From Endocalyx cinctus (taxonomy: Eukaryota > Ascomycota > Sordariomycetes > Amphisphaeriales > Apiosporaceae): a DNA stretch of 64,000 nucleotides. Both the position numbers and the translations under genes were made by a program. The stretch is taken from assembly GCA_001600455.1 (NCBI GenBank), contig BCKC01000009.1:806001-870000 (forward strand). The letters are read 5' to 3'. This document shows positions 35,336 to 47,012 of this stretch, one piece after another. Under the pieces are notes generated by a model, which saw only the letters and a program-made list of their open reading frames with translations, had not been told where the DNA came from and did no database searches. Position 1 is the first letter of the stretch, and the number at the start of each line of letters is the position of its first letter.

Positions 35336-37159
35336 TCATACAACAGGAAATTTCAATTCCGCGTGAACGAAGTAGGGTTTACCGTTTCGTACAAGCGGAA
35401 TCTTTAGCTCTCTTCCGTGCTTTTCCACAGACGCCAACTCCTCGTTACTCTTGCGTAATTGAATCTTGTCCCACCAGCGTAGGTCACTGGCGTCCAAGTC
35501 CAGAACTACAAATTTCACAAATACCCCTCCGCTCCTATACTGGCGTGTGTCGCCCATCTTATCCAGTCCGTGACCCGTCTCCCTGGACCATTCCGCTTCG
35601 GAAAGGAGTTTCACGGGAGCTCGGGGTGCCATCGCCGCCGTAAGTATAAATCTGACCTTATCGCCCTTTTCTAAAAGTCGTTTCGCGGAGTCGTCGGGAT
35701 GATCTTCTAAAGGCCCGCCGTTCTCGAGCAGCATCTTTGCGATGTCCGTTTGTGAGTATGCGATCGCAACCCATAGCGGAGTCGGACCGTTGGCATACAA
35801 TCCATTTCCTAGATGGATATCTATTTCCTTGCCGTGTTCTGCGAATAGGTACTTGACCACTTCTTCGTGGCCTGCGCCAGCGGCTACATATAAGCTTGAA
35901 CAACTTTTGGGCACTACATCGTTAGATAAGTGACTGATATCCAGCTCGGGATATGTTTCATCCAACCATTTCAAAGTTTCATAGGAGCCATTCATAGAAG
36001 CCCAGAAAAAAGAATTGCGGAGGAGGACTCCTTTGTCAGGTCGCGTCTCCGGGGTCACAAATCGCGAACCAGGGTCCAGCAGGATGCTGAAAACAAGCTT
36101 GAGTGTATCACGGTGCTCTTTACTATCGCAATCCGCGAAGCCCAGCGTTGCCCCCTCAAGAGCTTTGGCGGTCTCTTTCTTCAAGGCCTTCCAGTTGTAT
36201 TCCCCGTCTTCTCCACGACTATTGATATAATATGCGAATAGCTTTGGTACGGAAACCACGGTATTTAGCAGCAAAGCCCGCCGAAACGCTGCTTCGATGG
36301 CATCCTTCGTTGACTGGTCCGAGAGCGAAACGGTAGCACTCGTTTGATCACCATCGTCGGAAAGACTATCTACGAGGGGGTACTCGCCGAGCTTCAAAAC
36401 GAAATTCACCATCTCCCACGCACCGCTCTGCGCCGCGGCCTCCAGTGTCAGAGGAGTAGCCATCTCAGACACGCGAACGCCCATCTCGCGCGCTCGCGCG
36501 ACGATCATTTCCGCGCACTCGAGGGAACCGGAGCCAGCGGCGAACTCGAACGGACTGACACCGTCTTTGGCCTCCTCGTCCTTAGCTGTCTGCCTGATCG
36601 TAATCAGGGCGCCCTTGTCGAGCAGGTACTTGACGACGTCCGGCCTCTTACCCCAGCAGGCGCGCATCAGCGGCGTCCCGCCTAGGTCGTCGCGCGCGTC
36701 CACGGAGACGCCCCCTTCTTCGACGAGGGCCCGGACGCACTCGATGCGTCCCTGAAAGGCGGCGCCGTGCAGGGGTACCAGCGACAATTCATCTCCGTCG
36801 GCCTCGCTGGCCGTGCCTTTCACGCCTTGCGATAGCAGAAACCGGACCACGTGCGGTTTTCCCTTGATTGCGGCCGCGAACATCATATCCAGAGCGTGGA
36901 GGGGAAACTCGGCAAGCAATTTCTTAAACTCTTCAATTTGGCCCTCGTCGGATTGGATCGCCCAGATTCGACGCTGGGCGATTTGATCCTGCTCGACCGA
37001 GTCGTACCACTCTGGATCGCTTAAGCGTAACCCACTCCATGGGAACTTTGTCCATACCAGATCCTTAGGTAACTCCGGGTTTACCTCGTGGGGCGTGGGC
37101 ATGTATTCCTCCCCGTTGATGGTGATATTGGCAACATTGCGTACTGGGATTGAGGCCAT
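35336..37159 (-). CDS. Ankyrin-repeat protein
   Basis: One intronless frame of 607 residues. Ankyrin repeats are visible in two blocks. The first (about 95-240) includes DMMFAAAIKGKPHVVRFLLSQG, VPLHGAAFQGRIECVRALVE and TPLMRACWGKRPDVVKYLLDKGA. The second (about 418-490) includes SSLYVAAGAGHEEVVKYLF and TPLWVAIAYSQTDIAKMLLENGG. The region between is helical and probably holds divergent repeats. The N-terminal 60 residues and the C-terminal 110 residues (GHGLDKMGDTRQYRSGGVFV, KFVVLDLDASDLRWWDKI) are not ankyrin-like, and the latter looks like a small beta-rich domain. Ankyrin repeats bind partner proteins; no NACHT or NB-ARC domain is attached here. The HET gene starts its 3' end 1.2 kb away on the same strand. 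Confidence 0.9.
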   Translation of the reverse strand: MASIPVRNVANITINGEEYMPTPHEVNPELPKDLVWTKFPWSGLRLSDPEWYDSVEQDQIAQRRIWAIQSDEGQIEEFKKLLAEFPLHALDMMFAAAIKGKPHVVRFLLSQGVKGTASEADGDELSLVPLHGAAFQGRIECVRALVEEGGVSVDARDDLGGTPLMRACWGKRPDVVKYLLDKGALITIRQTAKDEEAKDGVSPFEFAAGSGSLECAEMIVARAREMGVRVSEMATPLTLEAAAQSGAWEMVNFVLKLGEYPLVDSLSDDGDQTSATVSLSDQSTKDAIEAAFRRALLLNTVVSVPKLFAYYINSRGEDGEYNWKALKKETAKALEGATLGFADCDSKEHRDTLKLVFSILLDPGSRFVTPETRPDKGVLLRNSFFWASMNGSYETLKWLDETYPELDISHLSNDVVPKSCSSLYVAAGAGHEEVVKYLFAEHGKEIDIHLGNGLYANGPTPLWVAIAYSQTDIAKMLLENGGPLEDHPDDSAKRLLEKGDKVRFILTAAMAPRAPVKLLSEAEWSRETGHGLDKMGDTRQYRSGGVFVKFVVLDLDASDLRWWDKIQLRKSNEELASVEKHGRELKIPLVRNGKPYFVHAELKFPVV

Positions 37160-38386
37160 GACGGTTTATGTGATGATACGTTTGCGAAGAGTTTGAGCGT
37201 CAAGGACGAGGTGCCAAGAACGACGCGGATGAAGAAAACTTACAAGAATCAGTTTAGATGTAAGCGTTGCGACGTAAGCGCTGCTTATATACTGACGTGG
37301 GTCGTGTGAATCGGGTCATAATGCTGCTTCTGCCTACTCCAACCTGCAGCTCCTGGCTCACAGTCAGTAAACTTGGTAAAGATCTACAACTATGATGTAA
37401 TTATCATCGAAAGAGCTCTTTCGTGCCTGATACGGGACCCAATCAAGACATTGGCAAACGAAAACTTATAACTGCCACTTCATGAGAAAATCAATACTTT
37501 GAGCTCCTACTAAGTCCCAATCCAAATTTAGAATTTTGAGCACTGTATAATTAACGGTGCCTAACTTGGGTAATTCTCACGCGGGTGCCTGAGTTTGCCT
37601 GAGTTTACGAAGGGTCCTCTACACGCCTCTACATGGAACCATCTTTAAAAACCCCTGTCGTTTTCTTATCTTCCGTGTAACACAGTAAAAATTGTAAACT
37701 CAGGACGTTCTGTGGGCTGCAAGCTCACCTCCCGTTTTAAATAATAATGCTTATAATTAACGCATAATTACACTACACGAACGCCGCATATACATACATG
37801 ATCAGCTTTACTGCCAGTATTATATGTAAACTTAGCTCATCTTCTTAGTACATATAGGATGATATAGTACGCTGTAGACTAATGAGATGATACCAACTTC
37901 ACGTGATGATGTTGAGAAGTTCTTTGAACTTATTTTCTGTCTTCTCAGTCCCAATAAGTAAATTATCTCTAATTGACTGCATAAAACGCACGATCAGCAC
38001 TTAAATAAAGAATGAGAAAATATAATCCGGGTTATAGTTGACCTATTTGTTACACAAAGGTCAGATTACGTATATTATTTATTCTAGTCTTGGTATATCT
38101 TATATTTTCATATTTCGAGACCACCTACCCACACCGATTTCCTCGTCTGCGTAACCCAAACCTTAAACCAACAACTTCTACAGTATCTCAGAAATGTTGA
38201 GCCAACTATCCTTGGGTACAAGTGGAAATATTCCAGCCGTGATGATTATAAAGAGGATGAACCTAAATACTGCGTGATACTTTTATGAGAAATATGCGAT
38301 TATTCATTACCTCCGTGTATTACTTCTTTCTCCGTATGACCCGTCACCGAAAAGCTAACTTAGCTTATATTAGCGTATATCGTAAA
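37160..38386. other. Intergenic region
   Basis: Upstream region of the ankyrin gene followed by AT-rich sequence. No gene is seen. Confidence 0.5.
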
Positions 38387-40691
38387 TCAACGGATCTTGA
38401 TATCTTCGCATTTCTCTTCCTCGAAAGCTTCACCATCCATAATGCCGTGTATATATGTTTCTCCGACAAACTTGTGATATCCATCTCCGTCCGGCCGTTT
38501 GACGAGGGGGACGCTTCCTCCGCGCGCCAAGAAGATTTCATCGCCTACTTGGGCGGATCCGGGAAGCAAGCAGAGCCACCCGTTCGCGGCCCTTCCCAGT
38601 CGTCTGTGGCGAGAACAGGTGCTGTATACCCAGAACTCACCCCAGTCGCCCCACGAGCTCTGCGAAAAATATCAGTATTCAATAAATTTTCTAGTGGAAC
38701 GTACCTGGAGGTCTTCTCGGGATAGACGGAAGAGAGGGGAAGAGTTAACTCACTGCTAACACGTTAGTTGTCACTATTCTACATGATTAGGGATAAGGCG
38801 CTGCGATCTTTTACGTACCAATTATAAGCAAGAAGAAAGCAATCTCGGGAACATAGCCATATATACCGGGAAACCATTCCATAAACCAGCGCACCGGTCT
38901 CAAGATCCTCGTCCACTTCCCGTACAGCTCCCCCGTCTCCTCCACGCTGCCATTCTTATACGATCCCGCGCAAAGCGTCTGCCAAAAGATCGAGTCCTCC
39001 GGATCCTCCTTTCTCGAAGGGTTCGTCGGCGGTCGCGCGGCGGTATTATTGGCGAACCTAGCCCAAGAGAAGAGCACGCCGTAGATGCCCATGAAGAACC
39101 CCGCCTTCCGGTGAAGCAGCCGCAAGCAGCGCCCGACGAAATTCGTGCGCGCCCAGAACCCGTAGCTGTGGATCGTCGCGTACGAGCCGGACAGGTCGTC
39201 GATCACCTCGCTCACGTAAGGCAAGACCTCGGTTATTTCAGAAACGGTCGCGAGCGCGTGCCCGCTCAGGATCATCGTCGCGCCGTCGTCGGCGAACCGG
39301 GCGCGCGCGGCCGTGCGCTTGGTCGCGTGCGTTTCCCGCTTTCGGTCGACCGAGGTGTGCGTTAGCGGCGGGCCGATGCCCGACGTCGCGCTCCAGTCCG
39401 TGACCCAGGACGGCAGACCCGGGAGGGTCGAGGGGGGGATCGTGGAAAGGTTGTCTAAGCTGTCCGTGTGGGAGATGATAAACTCGGAGGTCTTGCGAAA
39501 GACGTCCTCCACCGGTTGGTTGTAGTCAGGTTTGATACTCAGGCTTTCCGAACCCTTAGGCGCTATGACGTCAGATTGCGCATTAGGAAGAAGCCCTAGA
39601 ACCGAATACACTTTGTCTCTAGGGTCCGTCGACCTTCGACGTCGGCAATGCATCAGTAGGTGCAGTAAGTCCGAAGCGGTCGACTGGGGCGACGGCGGTT
39701 TGGGATCGCGTTCTTGGAGACGTTTGCGATTCGTCATGGCCCTCATCGTCAGGTACGGTATGACTACCGAGTCGACTATAAAGCCGAGATCGTGCGTCAT
39801 CCATATCTCCAGATTAAACCCGTGATCCACCGCTCGGCAAACCGTTTCCCATTTGATATTCCGCTGCCCTATCGTGAGCGTCGCGTTCGGCGAGAGGACC
39901 ATCTCCTGAACCGTCCACGCGCGATGCCACCAAAGGCGCGACGCGAGGTAGTTGATCGTCAGATCTCCCTTATACTTGGCGCCCATCTCGGTCTCCATCC
40001 GATGCGGCGCGAAGTGTCCGATATACGATATGTACGTATCGAAATTATCGGCGCTGCCGTCGGTCCGCAAGCCCTCGCTCCGCAAGTCCTTCGCCTCCCG
40101 AGCCAGATCTTCCATCATCGTGAACAGCGCGGGCGTCGTATTCTGTTCCGGGCCCAAGAAGCAGATCGTGCGCGCCGATTTGTTGTATATGTCGCCCATC
40201 ATGGGGATCGACGCGTTTCGCTCCGGAATGTCCGACTGATCGGTGCAAATCGCGTCGATCCATAGCGTGCGAGGGCGGTCCCGGTATCGCAGGCTGACGA
40301 GGGCGCAGTGGAGGCTCACCCCGACGTCGAGGTCGGTCTCGTCGATCTGGATTCTTTCCGTGTTCTTGGACGATCCCCAGACGTAGCTGAGAGCGTCGTA
40401 CTGGCCGACGGAGAGATCTTGCCGGATGGGTCGTAGCTTGCATACAACTAAATCTCCCTGTCGCCCCGGCTGCAGCTCAAGAAGACGAATAAAATTTAGG
40501 CCAGGAAGCTTCTCGTACCGATAGTCAGTCGAGAAAGTTGCGGATGGTATATTCTTGTGGTCACCATAGTATTCATCTTCGGAATCGCTGTCAACTGAGT
40601 CCTGTGAGCCTTTGCCATTGCCGTGGCCTGTGTACATTCGTACTACAGTAGACCACAGCAGATTCCAATCTCGATGCGCACTCGCCGCCAT
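38387..40691 (-). CDS. HET-domain (heterokaryon incompatibility) protein
   Basis: Exons 40691-38819, 38748-38705 (44 nt) and 38659-38387 give 729 residues. The HET domain spans about residues 98-240: YDALSYVWGSS, then LWIDAICTDQSD.PERNASIPMMGDIYNKSARTICFLG, then the helix WWHRAWTVQEMVLSPNATL. The C-terminal exons give WGDWGEFWVYSTC, GWLCLLPGSAQVGDEIFLARGG, VPLVKRP and FVGETYIHGIMDGEAF, the conserved ending of het-6-type proteins. The acceptor of exon 2 is GTGAG rather than CAG; using the nearby TAGCAG would give an immediate stop. HET domains trigger cell death when unlike strains fuse. A hydrophobic patch near residue 615 (EIAFFLLII) precedes intron 1. Family call is secure; exon 2 is less so. 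Confidence 0.9.
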
Positions 40692-41127
40692 AGCTGCGAA
40701 GATAGATGTTTACCTAGTCTCCACAGGCTGGTTCGTATGGAACCGCGGCCTATTGGTAATTGTAATACCAAAGTTTCCGAACAGGAGGTAAACTTGTAGC
40801 CCACGCAAGGGGCTAAAGTTCTAGCAAAGTCAAGAGCAAAGGTGGCGATAAGTGTCTGGGAATATTACGCTATTTATTTTCGACTGAATAACGACTTAAG
40901 AGATCTAGGCATCAAATATACTCCGTCGTTCAATTGATCCTTTGAAAATCTGGGGAGGGCAGGGAAATAAGTACTTCAGCCTCAACACCGAAAACACATC
41001 TTCTACCCCTTGTTGTATACAGATAACGAAAAGATAAATATAGGCATACGCTATATCTATCCATGAGGGTGTATGTTGATATTTTCACCCATGCTATATC
41101 CAATGGGGATACGGTACGTCTTGGCCC
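40692..41127. other. Upstream region of the HET gene
   Basis: AT-rich DNA with no coding frame seen. Confidence 0.45.
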
Positions 41128-41556
41128 TTAATCAAGAGAAACCCTGCTAAAAAGAAATTCTATATCTCTCAGGGATTTGACCCACAAAAGTAGGCATCGT
41201 AATCTCCACACAACCTTTTTTTCGTTTCTGGATAACTCAGTCAAGTGGCCACAACCATTGATGTAGATAGTATCGAACAGCTTCCTACCTCGATTGGGTG
41301 TGACGCCGTTATTCCTGTCTTGGCGGTCGTCTCGCGCGCCGAGGTCTGTAGGGCACGCCAAGCACCGAACTTTGATATATCTGCCGGGCGCCAAGCCGGG
41401 CAGGTTTCAATTCAATAACTTCATCGCTTGGCCGAGCACCTCCTCCGTTGGTTCTTGTATTCCAACTTTTCTAGTAGCTCCCTCTCTCGACGTCGTCGGC
41501 GTCTCGGACAGGGACAACAACCGCCTTTCCCCGGATGAGATGTAAGCGTATATTTT
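41128..41556 (-). pseudogene. Coding relic with one in-frame TGA, family unknown
   Basis: After an acceptor-like CTAACAG (minus strand), a frame from 41556 reads KIYAYISSGERRLLSLSE, TPTTSREGATRKVGIQEPTE, EVLGQAMKLLN, then TGA at 41407-41409. The same frame then continues NLPGLAPGRYIKVRCLACPT, DLGARDDRQDRNNGVTPNR up to a donor-like GTAGGA at 41288, or open to 41128 if unspliced. Sequence on both sides of the stop has protein-like composition and shares one frame, so a single base change (TGG or CGA to TGA) would explain it. I do not recognise the family, and no start codon or upstream exon was found. Confidence 0.45.
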
Positions 41557-41795
41557 CTGTTAGTCCGAATGGAGTCTTAAGCACGAATTACGACACGATA
41601 TTTTTACACTACACGCGACATCACGTAGATAGAGTAAAAGCGATTAAAAATCAAGGTTGAAAAAAAAAAATGTGACAAAATTCATTATCATCGACCACTA
41701 TTCCCGGTCATCTATATATTTACTTTACAACCACCCCCNCCCCCATCATTCCAAATCCCCCCCCCTTAAAAGAAATTCATCACGAATCCCTTTTA

Positions 41796-42437
41796 TTAAT
41801 CAGAGCTGCTGCTACTGCTACTACTCCCCCTCCGATCCCTCCTCCTCCGGCCGTGCTCGTGCCTGTGACGATGCTCGTGCCGATGCCCGTGACCGTGCTT
41901 CTTCTCGCTCTTCTTATCCTTCTTAAACTTGCCCTCGATATAATTCGCGCCCGCGGCGCCGACGGCGGTGCCGATGATGGTGCTGAACGTCCCGTTCCCG
42001 AGCTTGTGGCCGAGGTATCCGCCGGCGCCGCCGCCGATCACGGTCGCGCCGAAGCTGCGATCGCCGTCGGGCGGGTGAGGGCCGCCCGGGTAGGCGGACA
42101 TCGAAGGGTCGGCCCGGTTCTGGGGTTCCGGGGGACCTTGGCCGTACGCCGGGTAGCCGCCTTGGTAGTTCTGAGGTGGTGGTGGGGTTTGGGAGTAAGG
42201 AGAGGGTGACCCGCCGTAGGATTGGTGGGGCTGGGGCGGATAGGGAGGTTGTTGATGGGATGGGAATTCCGCGTACGGTGGTGGTGGTTGGTGTTGTTGC
42301 TGCTGTTGCTGTTGAGGCGCGTAGGGGGGTTGCGAGTAGTTGTTAGGTGGGTATTGAGGTTGTGAATATCGCTGTTGATGATATTGGCCGTCCCCTTTGC
42401 CGGGCCCGCTCATGTTGTAGTACTCTGATGCGGACAT
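41796..42437 (-). CDS. Glycine-zipper 2TM-like protein with P/Q/Y-rich N-terminus and His/Arg-rich tail
   Basis: One frame of 213 residues, in three parts. Residues 1-125 are low-complexity Pro/Gln/Tyr/Gly with a run of seven Q and PPPPYAEFP. Residues about 128-170 form a glycine-zipper hairpin: FGATVIGGGAGGYLGHKLG, then FSTIIGTAVGAAGANYIEGK. The tail is basic and His-rich (HGHGHRHEHRHRHEHGRRRRD) and ends in eight Ser and Asp. Glycine zippers of this kind insert in or pack against membranes. Fungi have many such proteins with no defined reaction. The His-rich tail could bind metals, but this is inference. The A-rich upstream sequence fits a promoter. A single N in the sequence (41739) lies in the 3' flank. 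Confidence 0.82.
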   Translation of the reverse strand: MSASEYYNMSGPGKGDGQYHQQRYSQPQYPPNNYSQPPYAPQQQQQQQHQPPPPYAEFPSHQQPPYPPQPHQSYGGSPSPYSQTPPPPQNYQGGYPAYGQGPPEPQNRADPSMSAYPGGPHPPDGDRSFGATVIGGGAGGYLGHKLGNGTFSTIIGTAVGAAGANYIEGKFKKDKKSEKKHGHGHRHEHRHRHEHGRRRRDRRGSSSSSSSSD

Positions 42438-43006
42438 TTTCTGTTTGATGGCTTAAAAGTGGGTCAATAAATAGCGATGTTGGAATAAGTAATCGTCGAT
42501 ATGATATATCTTAAATTGATCGTAATAATAAGATATAGTGGGTTTTAGGATTTCTGTTGATTGGTAAAGAAAAGATCCTATATACAATAATAGGTAGGGT
42601 ATCTCTTTGTTGGGTATATAAGATAGAAGATGAAAAAGATGACAAGAACAAAAAAAAGGGAATTGGGTTGAGCCAAGACGGCTTATATATATCCTAGAGA
42701 AATACCAAATACGCTTTATATATAGCATAAAACGTATACATACGTACAGTAATGACCAAATTGATAAAACTCGTCTCCTTACATGTCAGCAATGCCATCC
42801 ACTTCGGGACTACCGTCAACATCAGATCCTTGACAATTGTGGAAGTTTACCTAACCAACAGCGCCTATTTACTAAAACATTCTTGTAGTTGTGATCTATT
42901 TTGGGGCGAAGCAGTGGCTGATTTACGCTGAGCTAGGGTATCATTAGCGGCACGTGGTGAGACGGATACGCATTTATACGCAAGACGGGTAGTGAGTGTA
43001 GTGCGC

Positions 43007-43060
43007 CATCCAGCCAGCCAGCCAGCCAGCCTGCCTGCCAGCCTGCCAGCTAGCTAGCTA
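43007..43060. repeat. (CCAG)n/(CCTG)n/(CTAG)n microsatellite
   Basis: Starts with five CCAG units, then alternating CCTG/CCAG, then GCTA units. All have period four. Confidence 0.9.
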
Positions 43061-43501
43061 TGCCGATCAACAATTTGTGTAACAATTGTCAGCAAATGCA
43101 TAATTATGTTGGGAACGTGGATTTTACCGTAGTAAAACTAAAACAAATATGACAGATTCATTCTTTGATATTTATCATTTACCCATTGAACTTTCATATA
43201 TCTCCATTAAAGAAGAAATAAAGAACTTTGGGCCTAACTTTGACTCTAACCTACTGCTAACCTCTAGTATAGTGTATATCCATTCTTCATTAAAAAAACA
43301 TAAATAATTATGCGATGACGAATATCGGAATCGGACAAGGAAATCCTAGGGATAATTCTTTTTTATTCTTTTGAGGCTGTGGCTTGGCAATGCCGAAGCT
43401 ACTCCGCCCTGTCGGCTCTACGCCGCCACTTTTTATACGCTGTTTTATAGTACATTACTGTATTATGTACGGAGTAGATATGGATAATTCCAATCGCTTC
43501 A

Positions 43502-43529
43502 CTGGCTGGCTGGCTGGCTGGCTGGCTGG
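43502..43529. repeat. (CTGG)7 microsatellite
   Basis: Seven perfect CTGG units, the reverse complement of the CCAG tract at 43007. Confidence 0.9.
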
Positions 43530-44182
43530 ATAACACCGAACTGATCTGGAATCTTCTTATCTTCCAATTAAAAAGGAGTTCATATATCTTTTCTTGGACT
43601 TGATAAAATGCTAGCTATATGGAAGCGTTCGAAGCTAAAGTATGTAATATAATATCTTCTCCTTTTTTTCTCTTTTTCTTTTCTTTTCTTTATCTCGATA
43701 AAATTCCAAAATATACTAGATAGAAGAACGTAAATAAAAAAGAAAAACCCCTATCATGATGTCTTTGTCTTCTCTCGTGAAATGGTCAAATCGAGAAAAC
43801 ATACCCTCCCCCCTTCCCTCCTTTTTAAAATGCAAAGTATAATAATTGTTGTAAATGCTCCATTACACCCCGACAATGATCAGAAAACCGAAATGGTGGT
43901 GAGCTTTTGAGTTCACACTACCAAGCATGATGACCCCAAAACCCATTGAAGCTAACGAAAAGAAGTATGGTTTTATGTTAATGCATCATAATAATCATGA
44001 AGAAATGAGTTGAGAAGAGAAAAAAAAGAAAGATCCGAAGATTAATCCGCACCCGTTTATAACATTGAATTATTAAATTGGAATATGTATGTATATACGT
44101 GATAGCTCCGTGAGGACATGCATGAGTGAACGTTTGAAATGACGAATGTAGCGTTTGAGGGTAAAGGTGTCTAGGTGTTTGT

Positions 44183-45766
44183 TTAAACCCCGACGCCGGC
44201 CCCGTTCCTCCTATGATTATGATTCGGGGGGAGCGTGATCTCTCCTTCCGAATCCGAACTATCATCCGCGGCTACCCGTTGGATCATCCGTTCTATATCC
44301 TCGTCGCCGAGGGGAGGTCTTGGTCGGGAGGGTGCGCTGAGGCCGGCAGGAATCGAGAGTGTGGGTCTGGGGACTGAACTGTTTGCTCGCTTTCGAGGGG
44401 GAGCTCGAATATGTGGGGATCCGTGATGTTCGTCGACATCCATCTCGTTATATGTGCTGGCTGATTTCTCAAAGCCCACACGTTTTGGCTGAGTGGACGC
44501 TTGGGGTCTCCCGGTCGGTAGGCTCTTTCGTCCTTGACGATTGATCTCGCCCCCTGCGGCCAAACGAGACGTCGGTAACGCTGTTCTCGCGGTACCGTTG
44601 CGACCTTGCGGCGTCTGTGAAGAAGGGAATGTGTGTTTGAGATTGGCCGAATTCCCAGGACTACTCATAAAGAGGAGCGTTTCTAATGCTTCCTGTTCAC
44701 GGGCGTTTTGATGTGGCGAGAATAATATAGGATCAACATTAGGAGTGCGGATGATTCGTTGGCCAGGTGTACTCTGCAGCGGACTGGGCTGGGCAGGAGT
44801 ATGCGGTGACGTGTGCTGCGAGTATGATAGGTAAGCTGGCGTGTGCTTAGCATTCGAATTGCGGCGAGGATTAGGATGTATCGTTTGCCGTGGTTGAATA
44901 GATGCTGGAGGAGCTAAGCTGGGGACTTGTGAGATGGGCGACGTAGCATTAGGGGATCCCGCGTGGCTATCCCTCCAATACGGGTCGTAGTTGCGACCCT
45001 GCGGGGGATGTGGCATGGCAGGGCTGGTGACGGTGCTTGAAGAATTTGAAGCCACATAGCGGGGAGCTGTGATAGGTATCCGGGGACTCGCAGAAGTTCC
45101 TTGTCTGCCGTGTAATGTCGAAGTACTAGAGGTTGGCGAAGCAGCCTGCGATGCTAAGGACTCTACCTCATCTATGCTATGACTTTGCCAACCATTGTTG
45201 ACCTTGACCATCGCGTACGATAATTTCGTTCGAAGTTCAGCGGAAAGCTAGGGTTCCAGGTTAGTAGACGTAATCTAACACGCGCGACGAAATCACAGTA
45301 TCGTGTCCTCATGACAAATTACCTCTCCAATACGGCTACCGGCGGTCGATGCCACGCTAACGGTGCTGGTATTTCTCGAATGACCCATACGAACAGGAGA
45401 AACGTTGGAACCGTCTCGGGCGTGTTTTACTAGGCCATCGGCCATTCTCTTTCTCGACGAAGCAGGGAGGCCTTCGCCATCTTTGATTTCAGCCATCTTC
45501 TCTTGGGCGGCGGCGAGCTGGGAGAGCTGCAATAGTTGAGAATCTTGGCTCGAGGCATCGCCGTTGCCCAATTGAGCGCTCCCTTCATTGTCACTTTCTG
45601 GAGGGGTAAAAACGCGATCGGTATCATTAGACGTCGACGTAGTGGCTTGCGAGTCGTTGCTAGAATCGTGGAAAGGTTGACTTTGGCTGCTAGAGTGGGT
45701 TTGGGGCTGCGATGAATAACCAATGTGGCCCCGCGGGGTGTCGCTATGGTGGGCGGTCTGCGACAT
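44183..45766 (-). CDS. Whi5/Nrm1-type G1/S transcriptional repressor
   Basis: Exons 45766-45323 and 45247-44183 give 502 residues; the 75-nt intron has CTAAC and ends CCCTAG. The joined sequence across the junction is GSRIGE|LSAELRTKLSYAMVKVNNGW (about residues 143-170). This matches the short Whi5/Nrm1 domain in which an L..RL..A..KV..GW helix binds SBF/MBF. The rest is disordered Ser/Pro/Gln-rich sequence with many S-P and T-P sites (for example FTPPESD, RTPNVDP, LQSTPGQ), as expected for a CDK-regulated repressor. In yeast, Whi5 and Nrm1 hold back G1/S genes in the nucleus. Residues 100-140 include SRKRMADGLVKHARDGSNVSP, also typical of fungal members. Which of Whi5 or Nrm1 it replaces cannot be read from sequence. 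Confidence 0.85.
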
Positions 45767-45980
45767 AACTACTAAATAGAATTTAGTAAGGGAATAAGAT
45801 GTCGCGCGTTCCTCCTAGTTAAGTATACGATAAGTTTAAAAAGCAAGGGATAGAGTTGATGGTTCGAAGCAGCTCAGTTGATCAGTCGGTGGGAGATTCG
45901 GGCGACCGCGTGTTAGTTTGAATCAGTTGTCGCGATGATATATTTCCGGCAATTTGAGCAAAAAGGTGAGTTCTTTGTAG

Positions 45981-45986
45981 ACGCGT
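45981..45986 (-). promoter_or_regulatory. MluI cell-cycle box (MCB) upstream of the Whi5/Nrm1 gene
   Basis: ACGCGT, the MBF-binding core, lies 215 bp before the start codon. A G/C-rich TCGCGCG also occurs near 45812. In yeast the MBF co-repressor gene NRM1 is itself an MBF target, so a feedback site here would make sense. The site is palindromic, and a single six-base match can arise by chance. Confidence 0.4.
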
Positions 45987-46940
45987 TGTCTCTCTTTCGG
46001 TGGGAATTGTGGACTACCCTGTAATTAATTCGCAGAATCCTATAACTAACTAATCCAACACGGTACAACACTCGCGTAGGGTCTGAGACATGGGGATGAT
46101 TTGGATGGCCTACGTCTTCTTATAATGATTTCAAGAAAACGAATAACGAGTAAAATAATTGGAAGACATTCAGAGTTGGCAATATCGATTTAATTAGTTT
46201 GTAAAATGTGTATGTGTGTGCGTATATATTTTTCAAGGTACGTGTACATATGAGCTGTACACGGATTAATAGACTAAATAGAGAAGGAAGCGAATGAAGG
46301 TGGAAGATGGACGATGGATCATGATTATGGTAACGGTCATGGAATATTATGCAGGGTAATATGATGGCTTCGGATGACTATGATTGGGATACGATGGACT
46401 TTGATGGGTCGAGCCGAGAAAGAATCTTACTAGGGGGGGGCAAATACACGAAGAAGAATAGGTAGAAACAAGCGATGATACTACAGCTAAGAACCGATGG
46501 ACGCGCTCAACGCGACTTTTTTTTAGCGACATACAGGCTGACAAGGTAGCTTATTTAGCGATTAATAGGTAATCCATGTCACTGTTGAATTTTGGTTACA
46601 GCGGTATTTTGCAGTGATGCACCACCAATAAAGTTTTTTAAGTGTCCCCATAGCGTATGTCTGTGTGCGTGTAAACTTGAAACTACTTAGTCAGTCAAAA
46701 GAAAACAAACAGATAAACAATAAACAAAGAATAATCAAACTTAAAAAAGAAATAAGAAAGGAAGAAATAGTTCGAGAGAAAAAAGATCAAGTAAAGAAAG
46801 AATATGAATACTCTGTAACGATAATGAATATCTTTGAATCAATTCAAGATGTGTGATCACACGGAAAGGCGTACATGGTAAAGTCCAGTATTTAATATAC
46901 TTAAATATACCCAAGTAACAAACAGCCAGTAATGTACTCC

Positions 46941-46985
46941 GTCAGTCTCCCAGTCTCCGTCAGTCTCCCAGTCTCCGTCAGTCTG
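46941..46985. repeat. 18-bp tandem repeat, 2.5 copies
   Basis: The unit GTCAGTCTCCCAGTCTCC occurs twice without mismatch, followed by a half unit. Confidence 0.9.
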
Positions 46986-47012
46986 TATAACAGATAACTG
47001 TCTGTACTACTA

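Larger units (their letters stand above)
42438..44182. other. Intergenic region with two complementary tetranucleotide microsatellites
   Basis: No gene is seen in 1.7 kb. It carries a (CCAG/CCTG)n tract at 43007-43060 and a (CTGG)n tract at 43502-43529, which are complementary and lie 440 bp apart. Confidence 0.55.

Noticed and set aside
37800..38380. Possible extra 3' exon of the HET gene or separate gene
   Set aside because: The HET frame ends cleanly at 38387 with a conserved family C-terminus.
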